Below, in pieces: positions 43,271 to 54,884 of a stretch of 64,000 nucleotides of DNA (position 1 is the first letter of the stretch; the number at the start of each line of letters is the position of its first letter). The stretch is taken from NCBI GenBank assembly GCA_030490835.1, contig CM059972.1, positions 50,759,563 to 50,823,562 on the forward strand, written 5' to 3'. The DNA comes from Annona cherimola (Eukaryota; Streptophyta; Magnoliopsida; Magnoliales; Annonaceae). The notes beneath the pieces were generated by a model. The model was not told where the DNA came from. It made no database searches and worked only from the letters and a program-made list of their open reading frames with translations. A program made the position numbers and the translations under genes.

Positions 43271-45990
43271 TGACCAAACATATTTTTAAATTTTGGTTAA
43301 ACCAAATTTTTGGTAAAACCACCCAATTTCTAATCTAGAGGCTGTATGTGGAATACATTGGCCTATTATGTAAATCCAAAGACTAAATGCGAGACACGCT
43401 GACTTATTAAGCTAAATGTGGGAGATGCTGGTCTGCCGTGTAAATCTAGAAGTTGAGAGCGCACTCATCTTGCTATGCAAGGTCACTAGTGTAGGCTACA
43501 GGCCCCTCACTAGTCCTAAACAGAGTCATCCTTGGTCGACGAGCTAAGTGTAAACTCATATTTGAGTCATGGTGCATGGCGTCATGCACTCCCTCCTTTT
43601 TTGAGTTGTTGCTCGTGGAGTAGTTTACTCACCTATTTTAGGTCATGGTGCGTGGCGAAGTGATCTGCATCTATTTTTATTAGCCATGTCGCGTGGTCGA
43701 TATGCAGCCCATTTTATGTCATGGTGCGTGGCATCATGTACTACCCATGTTCAAGTTGCGGCACGAGGCGAAGTGTACTAACTTATCTTTGAATTTTTGT
43801 TAGACACGAATTTTCATGCATTTGTAAAGTTGTAAAAAGACCTACACATTTTTATCATCATTCTAATGAAATCATCAATTTCTATGAACTATGGTATGCA
43901 ACTCTTTTAATCAAAGGTTTTCACATTAGGGATGTAAAATCAGAGTGTGGAATACAATATGAAATATTTTTGTGATATATTTTTCAGACTTGTGCAAAGA
44001 ATTAAATGCTTTAAAATTTTATTGGGGGAATTAATCGAGCATTTATTTTCTAAAACTACCAACGCGAAATGGGATGACCTGACAATTGGAAAATTAAGGC
44101 TGAAACAAATGGTGGACCTGACACGAAACACTCTCCCTTCATCATTAAGAGTTGAAAATTGTAGCCCTTTTTACATGTTTCTTTTTGTTTGATCTCTCGC
44201 TATTGACACTCTTAAGTGTTCTTTTGTAGATCTCATGGCGCATTCGTTGGTGTTTGGATTCTTGCCCAATGGTGGTTTTGTCATTATTGAACTGGAGAGC
44301 ATCGAGTGGCTATTCCGCATCATTTCATTCAAGTACCTCAGAAGTCAGAGCACCTTGTCTATCGACACATTGATTACTCTCCGGTGGCAATTGCTCGAAA
44401 GAAGGATCGGTCTACACCACCGAAGGAAGCCATGGTGTACAAGGCCCTTGTGTTGCTGCAGTAGCCAATAATGCAATTAAGTTTATTGTCATCTCCTGGG
44501 CTACTCTTGCTCAGCCAGCACAATCATCAGTTGTGCCAACTCAAGAGGATTTAGCTGCCCTGCAGTTAAGCAATACCAAGAAGTTTGCTCATTGGTTTGC
44601 TGCACCAGCTCGACTAGCAACACGACAACTTGTGAGTCAACCCACTTTACAGCCCAACTCCATAAGAAAGTCTACAAGTCGATCTGTTGCAACTTGATCA
44701 ACACTAGCTTGTCATCTACAGGGCACCTTGCTGGTCACTACTCTCCAAAATGGGAGTGAAGCTGCCCCAAAACTTGTCGAGTGTACTATTACTCGCCAGT
44801 TCGGCTACTTTGTCGTAAGGGTTGTTAACCTAGCTCCTTAACCTGACCGAGATGCTACCCCAAAATGGGAAAAGCCAAGGAGGCCTGCCAGGGCTTCTCA
44901 ACCTATTGTTCAGCTAGTTGATCAAAGGAACAATAGACTCAGGCCGTAAGAATCTATTATTGTCCGATTTGACTTGGACACTTTGTAATACATCATTCCC
45001 AGTCCGATGTATTTGCCTCACCAATTAGCTGCTACTCCATCTAGTTCAAAAGCTAGAGTCAATCATGTCACTGCTAACGCTGTGGAAGTTTCTCTTCTTG
45101 AACCAAGAAAACAAAGAAGAAGGCACAATAAAAAAAGCGGTTTGGGAAAATAACTTCCTGCTTAAACTTGAAAGCTTCATTGTTGCTGCCACCAGGGCTA
45201 AGATACAAGCAGTTCTCGAGCCCTCACAAAAGGGGCAAGTTGCAAAAGAGGCAGATGAAGAGAATTCCTAAGCCAAAAGCATTTCAAAAACTAAGGCTTA
45301 TAGATGAATGACAGTACCCTCCTAAGCAGCACAATGTATCTGCATTTGGTGCTTAATCTGATTCCAAACTTTGAACATGCAAACCGATTTGCATCACAAA
45401 TTAGATTAAGGGAGGACCTGACTTATCCACCCATCAAGATTCCATCTATCGGGGAACATCGAATGCCAATCCTAAGAGAGAAGCCAAAAGAAGGAGGCAA
45501 TCTTTTCAAATGGCTGAAGTTAACATGGTGGATGTTACTTAGCCAAGTAATTCAAAAGTCTCTAAGATGTTGACTCGGTTGAGGGTAGTTGCAATGTCCA
45601 TAACGACACCCTTTTGCAGCCTTTCTCATCATGAAGGCATCAAAGCTACTTCCCCAAAAGGCGAGTTTGTAGCCTCTTATGTTGTGGGTGAAAAAGAAGA
45701 GGCCCTTACACCCATCTCAGCTAATTCATGATCTCTAAGAAGACATTAAGCATATGAAGCGGGTTATGGAAACTCAAGTGAGAAGGCGATAAATTCTCAC
45801 CAACCACCATCGCCAAAGAACCACCAATTAGTCCACGAGACCAATGGACCATCCGGAAGGCGGACCAAGCAAGATGAAAATGCAGAGTTTGGTCAACACT
45901 TCTAGCAATTCAATAATTTGTGTATCAACAACCTCCGAACTCAAGATGCATGGGTGATATTCCTATGGGGTCTCCTCTTGGATTTTTTGC
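43271..45990 (+). other. LTR-like block and 5' internal region of the gypsy element
   Basis: 43271-44060 is homologous to 34936-35646 (GGTCACTAGTGTAGG, GGTCGACGAGCTAAG). From 44080 on the sequence has coding-like composition with short open stretches (for example VPQKSEHLVYRHIDYSP near 44330) but many stops. This would be the leader and N-terminal gag region. No clear primer site was found. Confidence 0.45.
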
Positions 45991-46059
45991 CCAGAAAGAC
46001 ATGGTGCACCACTTGTTGGCTGAATGTCTCTGTTGCCAAGCACCTTAGCTTACAGGGGT

Positions 46060-46990
46060 CCCTACAAAATAATTAACAGGCCTTATCCCTCAGAAGTTAA
46101 AGCAGAGTTGTTGCCGTAAAAAGTTCAATTCGATGGGACTGGGAGCGCACTAAAGCAACTGGTGTTATTCTATTATGCAATGGGCAATTGGGCACACCAT
46201 TCAAATTTTTTTCTTCGAATGTTCCTAAATACCCTTTCGGTGATGCTTTCCAATGGTATATATCTCTCCCAATTGGCTCGGTACGCACCTGGGAAGAGAT
46301 AAAAGAAATGTTTACTTTCCTGTACGTTGATACGTTAAGAGAATTGCAATTATCAGAGTTTTCGACCTTATCTCAAAAGAAAAATGAGTTGATTGAAGAT
46401 TACATCACCAGATGGCAAAAGGCTGCCAATCGGTGTTAGGCACTTCTCTCTTAGGTAATGAAAGTTAATCTTTGTCGAAATGGCATCAAGCTAGAAATTT
46501 CTTTGTTGATGAATGAATAGCTACGTATATTCTAAGCCCTGGCCACATAAGCTTGTCAAAAAGAGTATTTGTTGTCCCAACAAAAGGCATGGAAGAAAGA
46601 ATCCTCCACGACCATAATATTTATAAAGAAAAAAGCTAGAGAGACTTCTACAAACACTACGAAAGTTAAGAAACAACCAGAAAAAGCAAATTGCAGTCAA
46701 AGGAGAAAACTACAAGGCTTGTTCGAAGAGAGGAGATCCAATATACCTTTCGTGAGGATGATGTGAAAACATTATTCCAGCAACTCATGTCAATTGGAAG
46801 AAGTTGGGCGTATCACTCATCAATGGTATTGTAGTTACCATCAATATATTATTCATCCAATTAAGAAATGCTGGGATGTCCAGGCAATATTATAGGACTA
46901 CATTGGGAAGGAGATTATTAAACTTAGTTCTTCAGCACAGGCTTTATCAAATGTCATAACAATCGACGTAATTGATAAAAATGATTGGGA
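46060..46990 (+). pseudogene. Gypsy gag, decayed
   Basis: One frame reads NRPYPSEVKAELLP before a stop, then VQFDGTGSALK, and a shifted frame contains VPKYPFGDAFQWYISLP followed by WEEIKEMF and KKNELIEDYITRWQKA (46188-46439). This is the Retrotrans_gag capsid core. Near 46826-46876 a zinc-binding-like segment (CSYHQYIIHPIKKCW) matches the Tat gag C-terminal finger. Several stops and frame changes are present. Confidence 0.75.
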
Positions 46991-48711
46991 GGTGGTTAAA
47001 AATTTCCAAGTCTAAGACAAACAAAAAAATGCCTCAAAAATCTATACAAAGAAGATAAAAGGATGAGAGATAAGGTCATTCTCCTGTTCCTTCTAATGCT
47101 TCTAAGACAATCTTCATGAGTTCAACCGTTCCTAGTCATGGACTTTCTTTAGCCTCAGTTGTTACTTCCATTCTATCAACGCTTGACTAGTAAATTACCT
47201 CATCAAGCGAAGGAAAGATATATACTTGAGAAGTTATCAAATGATTCTAGACGATTTTCCCGAAGATGTTTTGTTTTAGGACTTAGATAGCAATAAGGAC
47301 GAAGAGATTGCCAATCCAAGAGAATTCCCTGAGGACAGTCCGTTCTGGGACTTGGATAGTAAGAAGGGTGACATAGAAGTCTATTATCATATGAATATAT
47401 CCTCATTCGGCTCTACAAAGCGGTAGAAGGTTACTTCACCTCCCATCCCTAACCACACCACATTTAAGGTAGGGATGTCGCCGGTTAACCATATTATCAC
47501 CTACTCATGGGAATCTCAGCCACTGCCAACATCATGGGAAGTCAAAGTTAGATACTTTCGGTATTCATTAGGGGAATTGGTGATGCCTTAGTATCATGAC
47601 AATCATCTCGAAGAGGTTACAGATTAGATAATCTTGGTGGATGCATTTCTGATTCGCTTCTTATTAAGGTAGAGGGATCAGTTCCCTAGAAATTATATGA
47701 GAGAAATATAATATAGGCAAGAGTCCACTAGTCATTATATAAATTACTTAAGAGATAGCAAATGGAGTGATCCCTTAGCTATATGGTTGCCTAAACCTAA
47801 AATGGTCTCAAAATACCTCTCGGATGCAGTATGTCCTCCTTCGGACAATGGGTATAAGACCTTTGGAGCTAAAACTTTCATTAAAGCAATCTGATGGGTT
47901 GGTAGCAAAGGTTGCAATCAAGATGCAATCTTCAGTGGTGCTGAAAGCTTCGAGAGAATGAACCAACTCCAAGTTCTGCATGTGCTAAAGATAAATGATG
48001 CGCCCATTTCTCAAGGATTCTCCTTTTTAGCTGAAGAATTAAGCTATGATTAGCCACATATCCAGCTGTTCCATGAGAATCATAAATATGCATTGCCATA
48101 TTTTCATGACTATGCACTGGCAATCTATTAGATGGGATAAACAGAACAGTTCGCACTGAATACTTTGTTTTGAGCTTCGCCCATGACAGCTACACCCTTG
48201 TCTAGATCTTCTCACTCTCGCAGGAAGCATTTGGTTCATAGGAAGAGCTAGTTGATTCATTTTTTCAGAGATTCCATGAATATGACACTGAGTTTCCCCC
48301 AGACATGATTGAAGCAATGCACCCTCTATTAGGGGAATCTCGATATGATTACATCTTGCTATGGATAAACTGTAGGATGATTAACTAGTAATTTGATAAA
48401 GAAGAAACTATGGTCCACGAGTGCATTAAGTTAATGAAATTTTCTAGAAATTCCAAGAATGCAAGTATTTTTCTCAGATATGTTAAGAACATTGGCCACA
48501 GACACTCAGGACTCTACCTTCTGTAATATGGTGCAAGTTGAAGAGGATGTTTTGGTAATCCTTTAGTTTGGTCGAATTACACCAGAGAACAAGGATAAAG
48601 CCCCGGTGCAAGAAACTCGTGCACAACCAGAACAACCTAAGCCGATCAGTCAGTTATGATGTGCTTAGCCACTTACAGTGACTTCGTGCTCGGCTTAGTA
48701 CCTATAACGCT
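46991..48711. other. Gypsy linker region between gag and protease, decayed
   Basis: Short open pieces on the plus strand only, with frequent stops. Isolated phrases look retroelement-derived, but I cannot assign a domain. In Tat elements a long linker is normal here. Confidence 0.4.
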
Positions 48712-49310
48712 TTGTGGCTCGCACAAGAGACTAGAAATGCATTGGTCAATGCTTTGATTGATGAAAATGTGTGTTTTTCCTATCTGGTCGACATGACTGA
48801 ATGTGATGAGGTCATTCTATTCACCGATGAGGGCATGTTACTTGGAGATGTAAACCATAACCGGCCTCTATACGTTATGGGTAACTTGGCTGGCGAGTTG
48901 GTCAACCAATTCATGATTGATGCCGGGTCTGCAATTAATACCTTGCCCCTGTGGATGCTCAAGAGGATCAAAATATCCTTGCAGAACTAAAAGACACTAG
49001 TGTGGTGATTCATACATTTAATCAAGGACCTCAAAAGGTTATGGGCCTAATTGAGTTGGAATTGAGTATAGAAGACTTTTGCACCAAAATCCCGTGCTTT
49101 ATGATTAACACTCGGACATCATACAATTTGTTGTTGAGAAAGCCCAGGCTCCATAGCAACAGGATTGTTGCTTCAATGGTGCATCAATGTTTCAAATATT
49201 GCAGAGCAGAGAAAAGAATTTTTGTTGATCATGAGTCATTTATGACAACCGAAGCATTTTACTTCGACGCTAAGTATTATAACTTCCACTTGATGATAAC
49301 ACTCTTATAA
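48712..49310 (+). pseudogene. Gypsy aspartic protease, frameshifted
   Basis: 48712-48990 reads DVNHNRPLYVMGNLAGE and FMIDAGSAINTLPLWMLKRI. DAGS holds the catalytic Asp. A frame change near 48957 leads to 48951-49310 with VVIHTFNQG, NTRTSYNLLLRKPRLHSNRI and HQCFKY. These match the C-terminal half of Tat-lineage proteases, where TSYxLLLGRPWLH is usual. It processes the polyprotein in active elements; here it is split. Confidence 0.82.
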
Positions 49311-50345
49311 AGGCAGTTGAGGCGACAATGTTGGAAAGTTAACAGGTGGTATCTAATGCCCCTCTTGCCCTAACAAACACAGACACTTTCCCAAGAGATG
49401 AAAAGAAGGAGGGTCGAGGTCATAGTTGAGGTCGAGATCGCGGTCGTGGACGAGAGACGACAAAACCAAAGGTTAAATTTCAGACAAAATTCAAAAATAT
49501 GATCCTCAACCTAGTGCAGTCGCTGCCATAGTAATGATAGGGAGAAGCCATAACACCTCCTACCAGCTACAACAATACTGCTGCATGTTCACGATTCTAC
49601 TTGGACCTAGAAGTCCTGAAAAAGGTTGCTAAACTTCCTGGAGCCAATCTCCCTAGGCTTGAGGTAGATCTGGAAGCTCTTTGGAGGTTTTGGAGCCAGG
49701 CCAATTAGGAAGCCAAGTCGCTTTGCTATGATGACGACGGAATGGCCACTAAGTCTGCTCAACAAAATCAGAAATCTAGGGAATTGTTTGATGAGGTTTT
49801 AGCAATGCTTGATGGGTTTAATGTATCTACTCCAAGTGTGTAGGGACCCCAAGATGAGAACTTTACCAAAACTAATTTTGTTAAGCAGTATGACAAGGTC
49901 TATGGCAGTCCAAACAAATCTTTCTGCTTACCAACTGCTAGGCTCAAGAAATATGATTTCCATAACTACAACAAAGAAAGCAAGAAGGTCATGAACATGA
50001 TGGGATTCTACCCAACGAACTACATCTGCCAGGCCTCGGCAATGACATTCCAATCCCATTATCTGAAAAACCCTGGGGTTACCAAAAATGTAACAAGACA
50101 TTCGACCTCGGGTATAAAGAAGAAGGTGATGGTTACTTCATCACCACTTATTGCATCTCCAGAAGTGAAAGCTCAAGTGATAATGAAGACACATTGATGG
50201 AACCCGAGGATGCTCCACTCGCAATTGAAGATGGAGAAGAGCCCACCATCGATACCGTCGAAGAATTCAGTCTTGCGAATGAGGAGAACCCGAGGCCCAT
50301 TTTCGTCGCCAAAACATGCCCAAAGGAGATAAGGTAACATTGAAA
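49311..50345. other. Gypsy protease-RT linker
   Basis: Coding-like but interrupted. It includes an Arg/Gly-rich patch (49410-49450) and an acidic stretch near 50200-50290 (EPEDAPLAIEDGEEPTIDTV). No domain recognised. Confidence 0.45.
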
Positions 50346-50349
50346 CAAC

Positions 50350-51232
50350 TCTTGAGTGAATTCAAAGATGTCTTCGCCTAGGGGTATACTGAAATGCCAG
50401 GGCTAAATTCAGCAGTTGCAGTGCACCTTTTGTATATCGTGCAAGATAAAAAGCTAATCAAGCAAGCACTGAGAAGGTTTCGACTAGAACTCGAAGAGAA
50501 AATCGTTAAAGAAGTTGAAAAACTCGTCGATGTTGGATTCATTTGAGAAATTAAATTTCCAAGATGAATTTCTATTGTTGTTCATGTCAAAAAGAAAAAT
50601 GGGCAAATCCACGTTTGTGTGGATTTCCAAGACCTAAACAAAGCATGTCCAAAGGATGAGTCTCCTCTCCCTTTTACTGATTCATTGATTAATAGCACAA
50701 CCTTATATGATACCTTCTCATTCATGGACGGATATTCTAGATACAATCAAATCAATATGGCTTCAGCAGATGAAGTTGCGACCGCATTTCGAACTCCGAT
50801 AGGTGTCTTTTGCTATAAAGTCATGCCTTTTGAACTCAAAAATGCTGGCACAACTTATCAAAGAGCTATGCAGAATATATTTCATGACACATTGCATAAA
50901 CATCTTGAATGTTATGTTTTAAGATCTGAGGGTCACCAAAGGCACAAAGAAGATTTGAGGTTGGTATTTCTACATTTAAGAAAATATAATCTCAAGATGA
51001 ATCCTCTCAAATGTATATTTGAAGTGTCATCTGGGAAATTTCTCGGGTTTATAGTTTGCCAAAGAGGAATTGAGGTTGATCCATTCAAGGTGGAAGCAAT
51101 TCAAAATATGCCACCTCCACGCAACCTCAAAGAACTTAGGAGTCTGCAAGGCCAACTATCTTATATTTGGCACTTTATCTCTTACTTGTCTGGCCAGTGT
51201 CAGCCATTTCGCAAATTAATGGAAAAAATATG
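50350..51232 (+). pseudogene. Gypsy reverse transcriptase, catalytic motif lost
   Basis: Starts LLSEFKDVFA, followed by a stop. RT blocks are VKKKNGQIHVCVDFQDLNKA, SFMDGYSRYNQINMA and GVFCYKVMPFELKNAGTTYQ, then a tail with GKFLGFIV and IEVDPFKVEAI. At 50913 the motif expected as YVDD reads YVLRSEG, so both catalytic Asp codons are gone. Further stops lie upstream at about 50380 and 50545. Non-functional. Confidence 0.88.
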
Positions 51233-52160
51233 AGATTCCAATGGGACACAAAGTGTCAACGGCTTTCAAAGCTATCAAAGAGTTATTGCAAAAGCCCCCC
51301 GTTTTAACAACCTTAGTCAAAGGAAAGCTGTCTATTCTTTATATTGTTATCAAACCCCAATCATTAGGGGCATTACTCATATAAGAGAAATCCCAAGGCA
51401 AAGAACAAGCTGCATATTATCTCAGCTGTCGATTATTGATAGCTGAGTGCAATTATTCTTTGATTGAGAAAATTTGCTTAGCCTTGGTGTTTATGGCAAA
51501 GAAACTAAGACATTACTTCCTTGCACATTAGATCATTTTGATCTCAAAGGCTGACCCGCTTAAGTAAATCACCAAACTCATGCTTTCGGATGCCTGGAAA
51601 AATTGTCATTGTTGCTAGCCGAATTTGACATCCAGTATATGCCCCAAAAAGCGATGAAAGGACAAGTACTAACAGATTTTCTAGCAGCTCATTCGCTTGA
51701 AGAAGAGTTTCTTATTTTGGAAAGTCTATTCGATGAGAAAATTTTAAATGCAAATGATGATCCAATGTAGTAAATGTATTTTGATGGAGCTTCAAAACCA
51801 TCTGGAGCTGACGTTGGGATTGTCATAGTCTCCCTCATAAAGACTTATTCCCACACTCATACTTTCTCAGAAAAAGCACAACGAATAATGAAGCTGAATA
51901 TGAGTCTTTCCCTCATTGGTGTAAAAATTCTCTTGAAATCAGATATTTTGTTTGTACAAATATTCGGAGACTCAAAATTAGTCCTTAAATAATTAAATGA
52001 TCAGTATGAAGTGCATCAGCCTCATTTACGAAAATATTATTATACAACTCAAACATTATCGGCAAAATTCGAAGTTGTTTCTATCGAGCATGTTCATCGA
52101 TCGGAGAATATTGTTGTCGACGCGCTGTCAAAGCTAGCCAGTATCCTTGCTTTCAATAAA
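51233..52160 (+). pseudogene. Gypsy dual RNase H region, decayed
   Basis: The first RNase H (51260-51560) includes CNYSLIEKICLALVFMAKKL and ISKADPLK, with stops. The tether contains QVLTDFLAAHSLEEEF (51663-51710). The second, archaeal-type RNase H begins MYFDGASKPSGADVGIV at 51774, continues with FGDSKLVLK, a stop, then YEVHQPHLRKYYY and VDALSKLAS. Two RNase H domains in series are characteristic of the Tat lineage. Confidence 0.78.
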
Positions 52161-53573
52161 CTTGATGACATGACAGATCGAGTGCAAAGACTCGAAGATG
52201 TTAAGGATCTCCAAGTCAACCACGTCGGGCGAAATGTGTTCGAGGCGCTCGCAAGTAATCATGATTGGTGCCTACCAATCATCAATTACCTCAAATATGG
52301 TGTTTTATTAGATGATCCTAATGCCAGAAAGTCACTCAAAAAAGCTATCTTGCAATATATTATGTTTCAAAAAGAGTTATGCCGAATTACTTTTGATGGG
52401 CTTTGGCTTTGTTGCATTGACAAAAATGAGATTTATCAGGTTCTTCGTGAGACACATTCTAATGAATGTGGCACTCACCAATCAGTGAGATGCCTTTACC
52501 ATAGGATCCGAATATTGGGTTATTATTGGCCCACAATGGTTCAAGATTCAATCAATTTTGCAAAGTCCTGTGAAACCTCTCAAATACATGGGGATGTTTA
52601 TCATGTTCCCCACTCAGAGATGTTACCAGCCCCCATTTCATAGCTTTTTACTTCATGGAGTTTTGATATTGTCGATCCAATCAACCAATCATCATCTAAG
52701 AGGCACTTATATATTTTGGCCACTACAAATTATTTTTCTAAATGGGGCAAAAGCTAAAGCTTACAAGAGAGTCCAAGCACAAGAGGTGCTTCAATTCATC
52801 AAGCACAAGATCGTTTATTGTTATGGTGTCTCATATTAAATCACCTCAAATAATGGCACGCCATCCAAGAATGACAAAGTAGACTGGCTATGCCAAAAAA
52901 ATTGGTATCAAACAAGTGTTCTTGTTAGCCTATCATCCGCATGGAAATGGCCAACTAGAGGCATTTAACAAAAATATTATTCAAATCTTCAAGAGAACCA
53001 CGTTAAAGAATAAGCGTGATTGACATGAAAGGTTGCTTAAAGCACTATGGGCATATATAACTACACATTGAACTGTAACGGGTGCCATCCGATATTCATT
53101 GCTTTTCGGTGCTGAAGTAATTTTTTGCTAGTGGAAACCCAGTTAGCATCCTAAGGGTTGCTATCCATTCTGGGTTGATTGCTAAACAATAAGCTAAGCT
53201 CCATTTTGATGAACTTGAGGTGTTAGATAAGAAGCGGGTCCAAGCACGAGAATGAATCAAACTCTATCAAGCTCGAATGATCGACGCATACAACAAAGTT
53301 ATGTTACATTGCTTATTTAAAAAAGGTGATTTGGTGCTAACGTTGCACATAGAGCTCATGGGCAGGGGCAAACTTACTGGAAAATTCGTGCCTAAATGGG
53401 AAAGACCATATATTGTTGAGAAGGCCTACAACAATGACACATACGAAATTATAAATTACGAAAGCCATAAAGCAGTAATAAATGGAAATTACTTTAAAAA
53501 TATTATCCATGAAAATTATGATATAGTTATACGTCAAAAGTTTGTAAAAGGATCTTTACAATCTCCCTCATAG
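52161..53573 (+). pseudogene. Gypsy integrase, decayed
   Basis: The N-terminal zinc region (52440-52620) reads HSNECGTHQSVRCLYHRIR then YYWPTMVQDS and CETSQIHGD, with the second Cys of the finger missing. A fragmentary core follows (FDIVDPI in an alternative frame, 52660-53130). The C-terminal part at 53277-53573 has ELMGRGKLTGKFVPKWERPY, the usual end of Tat integrases. Many stops. Confidence 0.75.
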
Positions 53574-53595
53574 AAGGAAGTGCCTCTCTTAGAGA

Positions 53596-54363
53596 TCAAA
53601 GAGAGCTTACTACATAAGCAGGAGGGACCGTGTAGGCTCGAAGCTTCTCAACCTTAGCCTCCAATGTAGACAGGTCCCGATCAGTCGAAGTAGCTCTCTC
53701 ACCATGAAGATTAGCTTTAGCTTGGAGTGCCTCAAAAGCTGAGACCAATGAATTCAATTTGGATCTATCTATGAAGATGGATGTGATAATGCAGCAAACC
53801 TCAGCTTGCTTCATTGCTATAGAATCTTTAATGACTTCAATAGCTTTTCTCTTATCCTCTGCTTCTTGTGTAACTAGAAGTTATTGTTCCTGAAGTTGAG
53901 TAAGATGATCTTTACATCCACCAAGGTTAGCTTCGACTGATGCTAAATTCTCTACAGAAACTAAAGGTCTTATAGTAGCCTCAAGCTCACGTCAATAAGC
54001 ACGTAACTTCTCCAGTGAGAGTATGACATCACTAAAGCCAAAAGCCCCAAGTTGAAGCCTATCCAGAATTATAGAAAAGTCTTCACAAATATTCAAAACT
54101 TTGGTGACATCCTCCGAGGAATCCATAGTTCTCAAAGAAGAAACAATGCATCCCTTGAAGTATGTCACTGCACGCCTTGGACCCTTGAGGTCCCGTTGCT
54201 CTAACTGCTCAGCTCTTATCACCCTTAAGGTTGAAAAGAAATAATGCAAAGGGTTCAAGAAACGATCTTTAACATTCGGGAGCTGGTGAGTCCCACTTGA
54301 ACTCGTGCCAGTATTAGGGCTAGTTGAGCTGAAATGAGGACCACCTGATCGATCAGATCCCAA
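53596..54363 (-). pseudogene. Antisense ORF downstream of pol, coiled-coil protein, broken
   Basis: On the minus strand, 54363-53992 reads MGSDRSGGPHFSSTSP, then DRFLNPLHYFFSTLRVIRAE and DVTKVLNICEDFSIILDRLQ. After two stops it continues at 53814-53596 with LVSAFEALQAKANLHGERAT and LSTLEAKVEKLRAY. Heptad-like Leu/Glu spacing predicts a coiled coil. Tat elements (Grande is the best known) carry an antisense ORF at exactly this place, of unknown function. Further minus-strand open sequence at 54831-54550 may be an upstream exon or chance. Confidence 0.6.
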
Positions 54364-54884
54364 AGGTAAAAAGCGACAAGCTAAAAGATTAGAGTGAGAA
54401 GTTGACCACCAAATGAAAAGCCCAAATACAAAAATGTTATAATACTGAGCGACTTGATAGAAACAGGTAACGACCCTATTGGCATATTAACTATGTTGGA
54501 TCCTCTCCACCATCAGCACCATCATCAAAAATTTCAATAACTAGGGTGGCTATCGAAAACGAATGAAGAATAAGTTGCGTAATAAGAAAGGGAAAGGAGA
54601 AAGTAAACATATATCCAAGTTCACGCCCTCACCTTCTAGATGAATAGGAGGAACTTTGTATGGACTTCTTCTCTTGAACCAGATCCTACCAAAATATATG
54701 GATGAAGTAAAAATATTAGAAAAATAGTCACAACTGGCAAAGTTGATACAACATACCCATGTTTCTATTGTTAGAATGGGAAGTTGCCTTCGCAGGGATA
54801 TCTTAAAGCCACAAAAGGCGGAGATTGACATGCCACGGGAGTCCGAGCCCCCAGATAATCTCTGATAAAGGTGTTATCATAAAA
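54364..54884. other. Gypsy 3' internal sequence
   Basis: Noncoding or antisense-ORF leader sequence, ending where an LTR begins at 54885. GAGCCCCCAGATAATC near 54846 is a possible polypurine or structural motif on the minus strand, not convincing. Confidence 0.35.

Larger units (their letters stand above)
42894..54884 (+). mobile_element. Decayed Ty3/gypsy element, Tat/Ogre-like lineage
   Basis: Order on the plus strand: GGCCCA array and LTR-like block (42950-44060), 5' internal region, gag (46060-46990), protease (48712-49310), RT (50350-51232), two RNase H domains (51260-52160), integrase (52230-53573), then an antisense ORF (54363-53596). Protease-RT-RNase H-integrase order defines gypsy. 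The additional archaeal-type RNase H and an antisense ORF after pol are Tat-lineage traits. The 3' end is cut by the LTR at 54885. Numerous stops and frame changes show it is old. Homologous LTR-like sequence also lies at 34596-35646. Confidence 0.8.

Noticed and set aside
54550..54831. Minus-strand ORF of 93 codons as an exon of the antisense gene
   Set aside because: No clear splice signals linking it to 54363 and no domain; kept only as a possibility.
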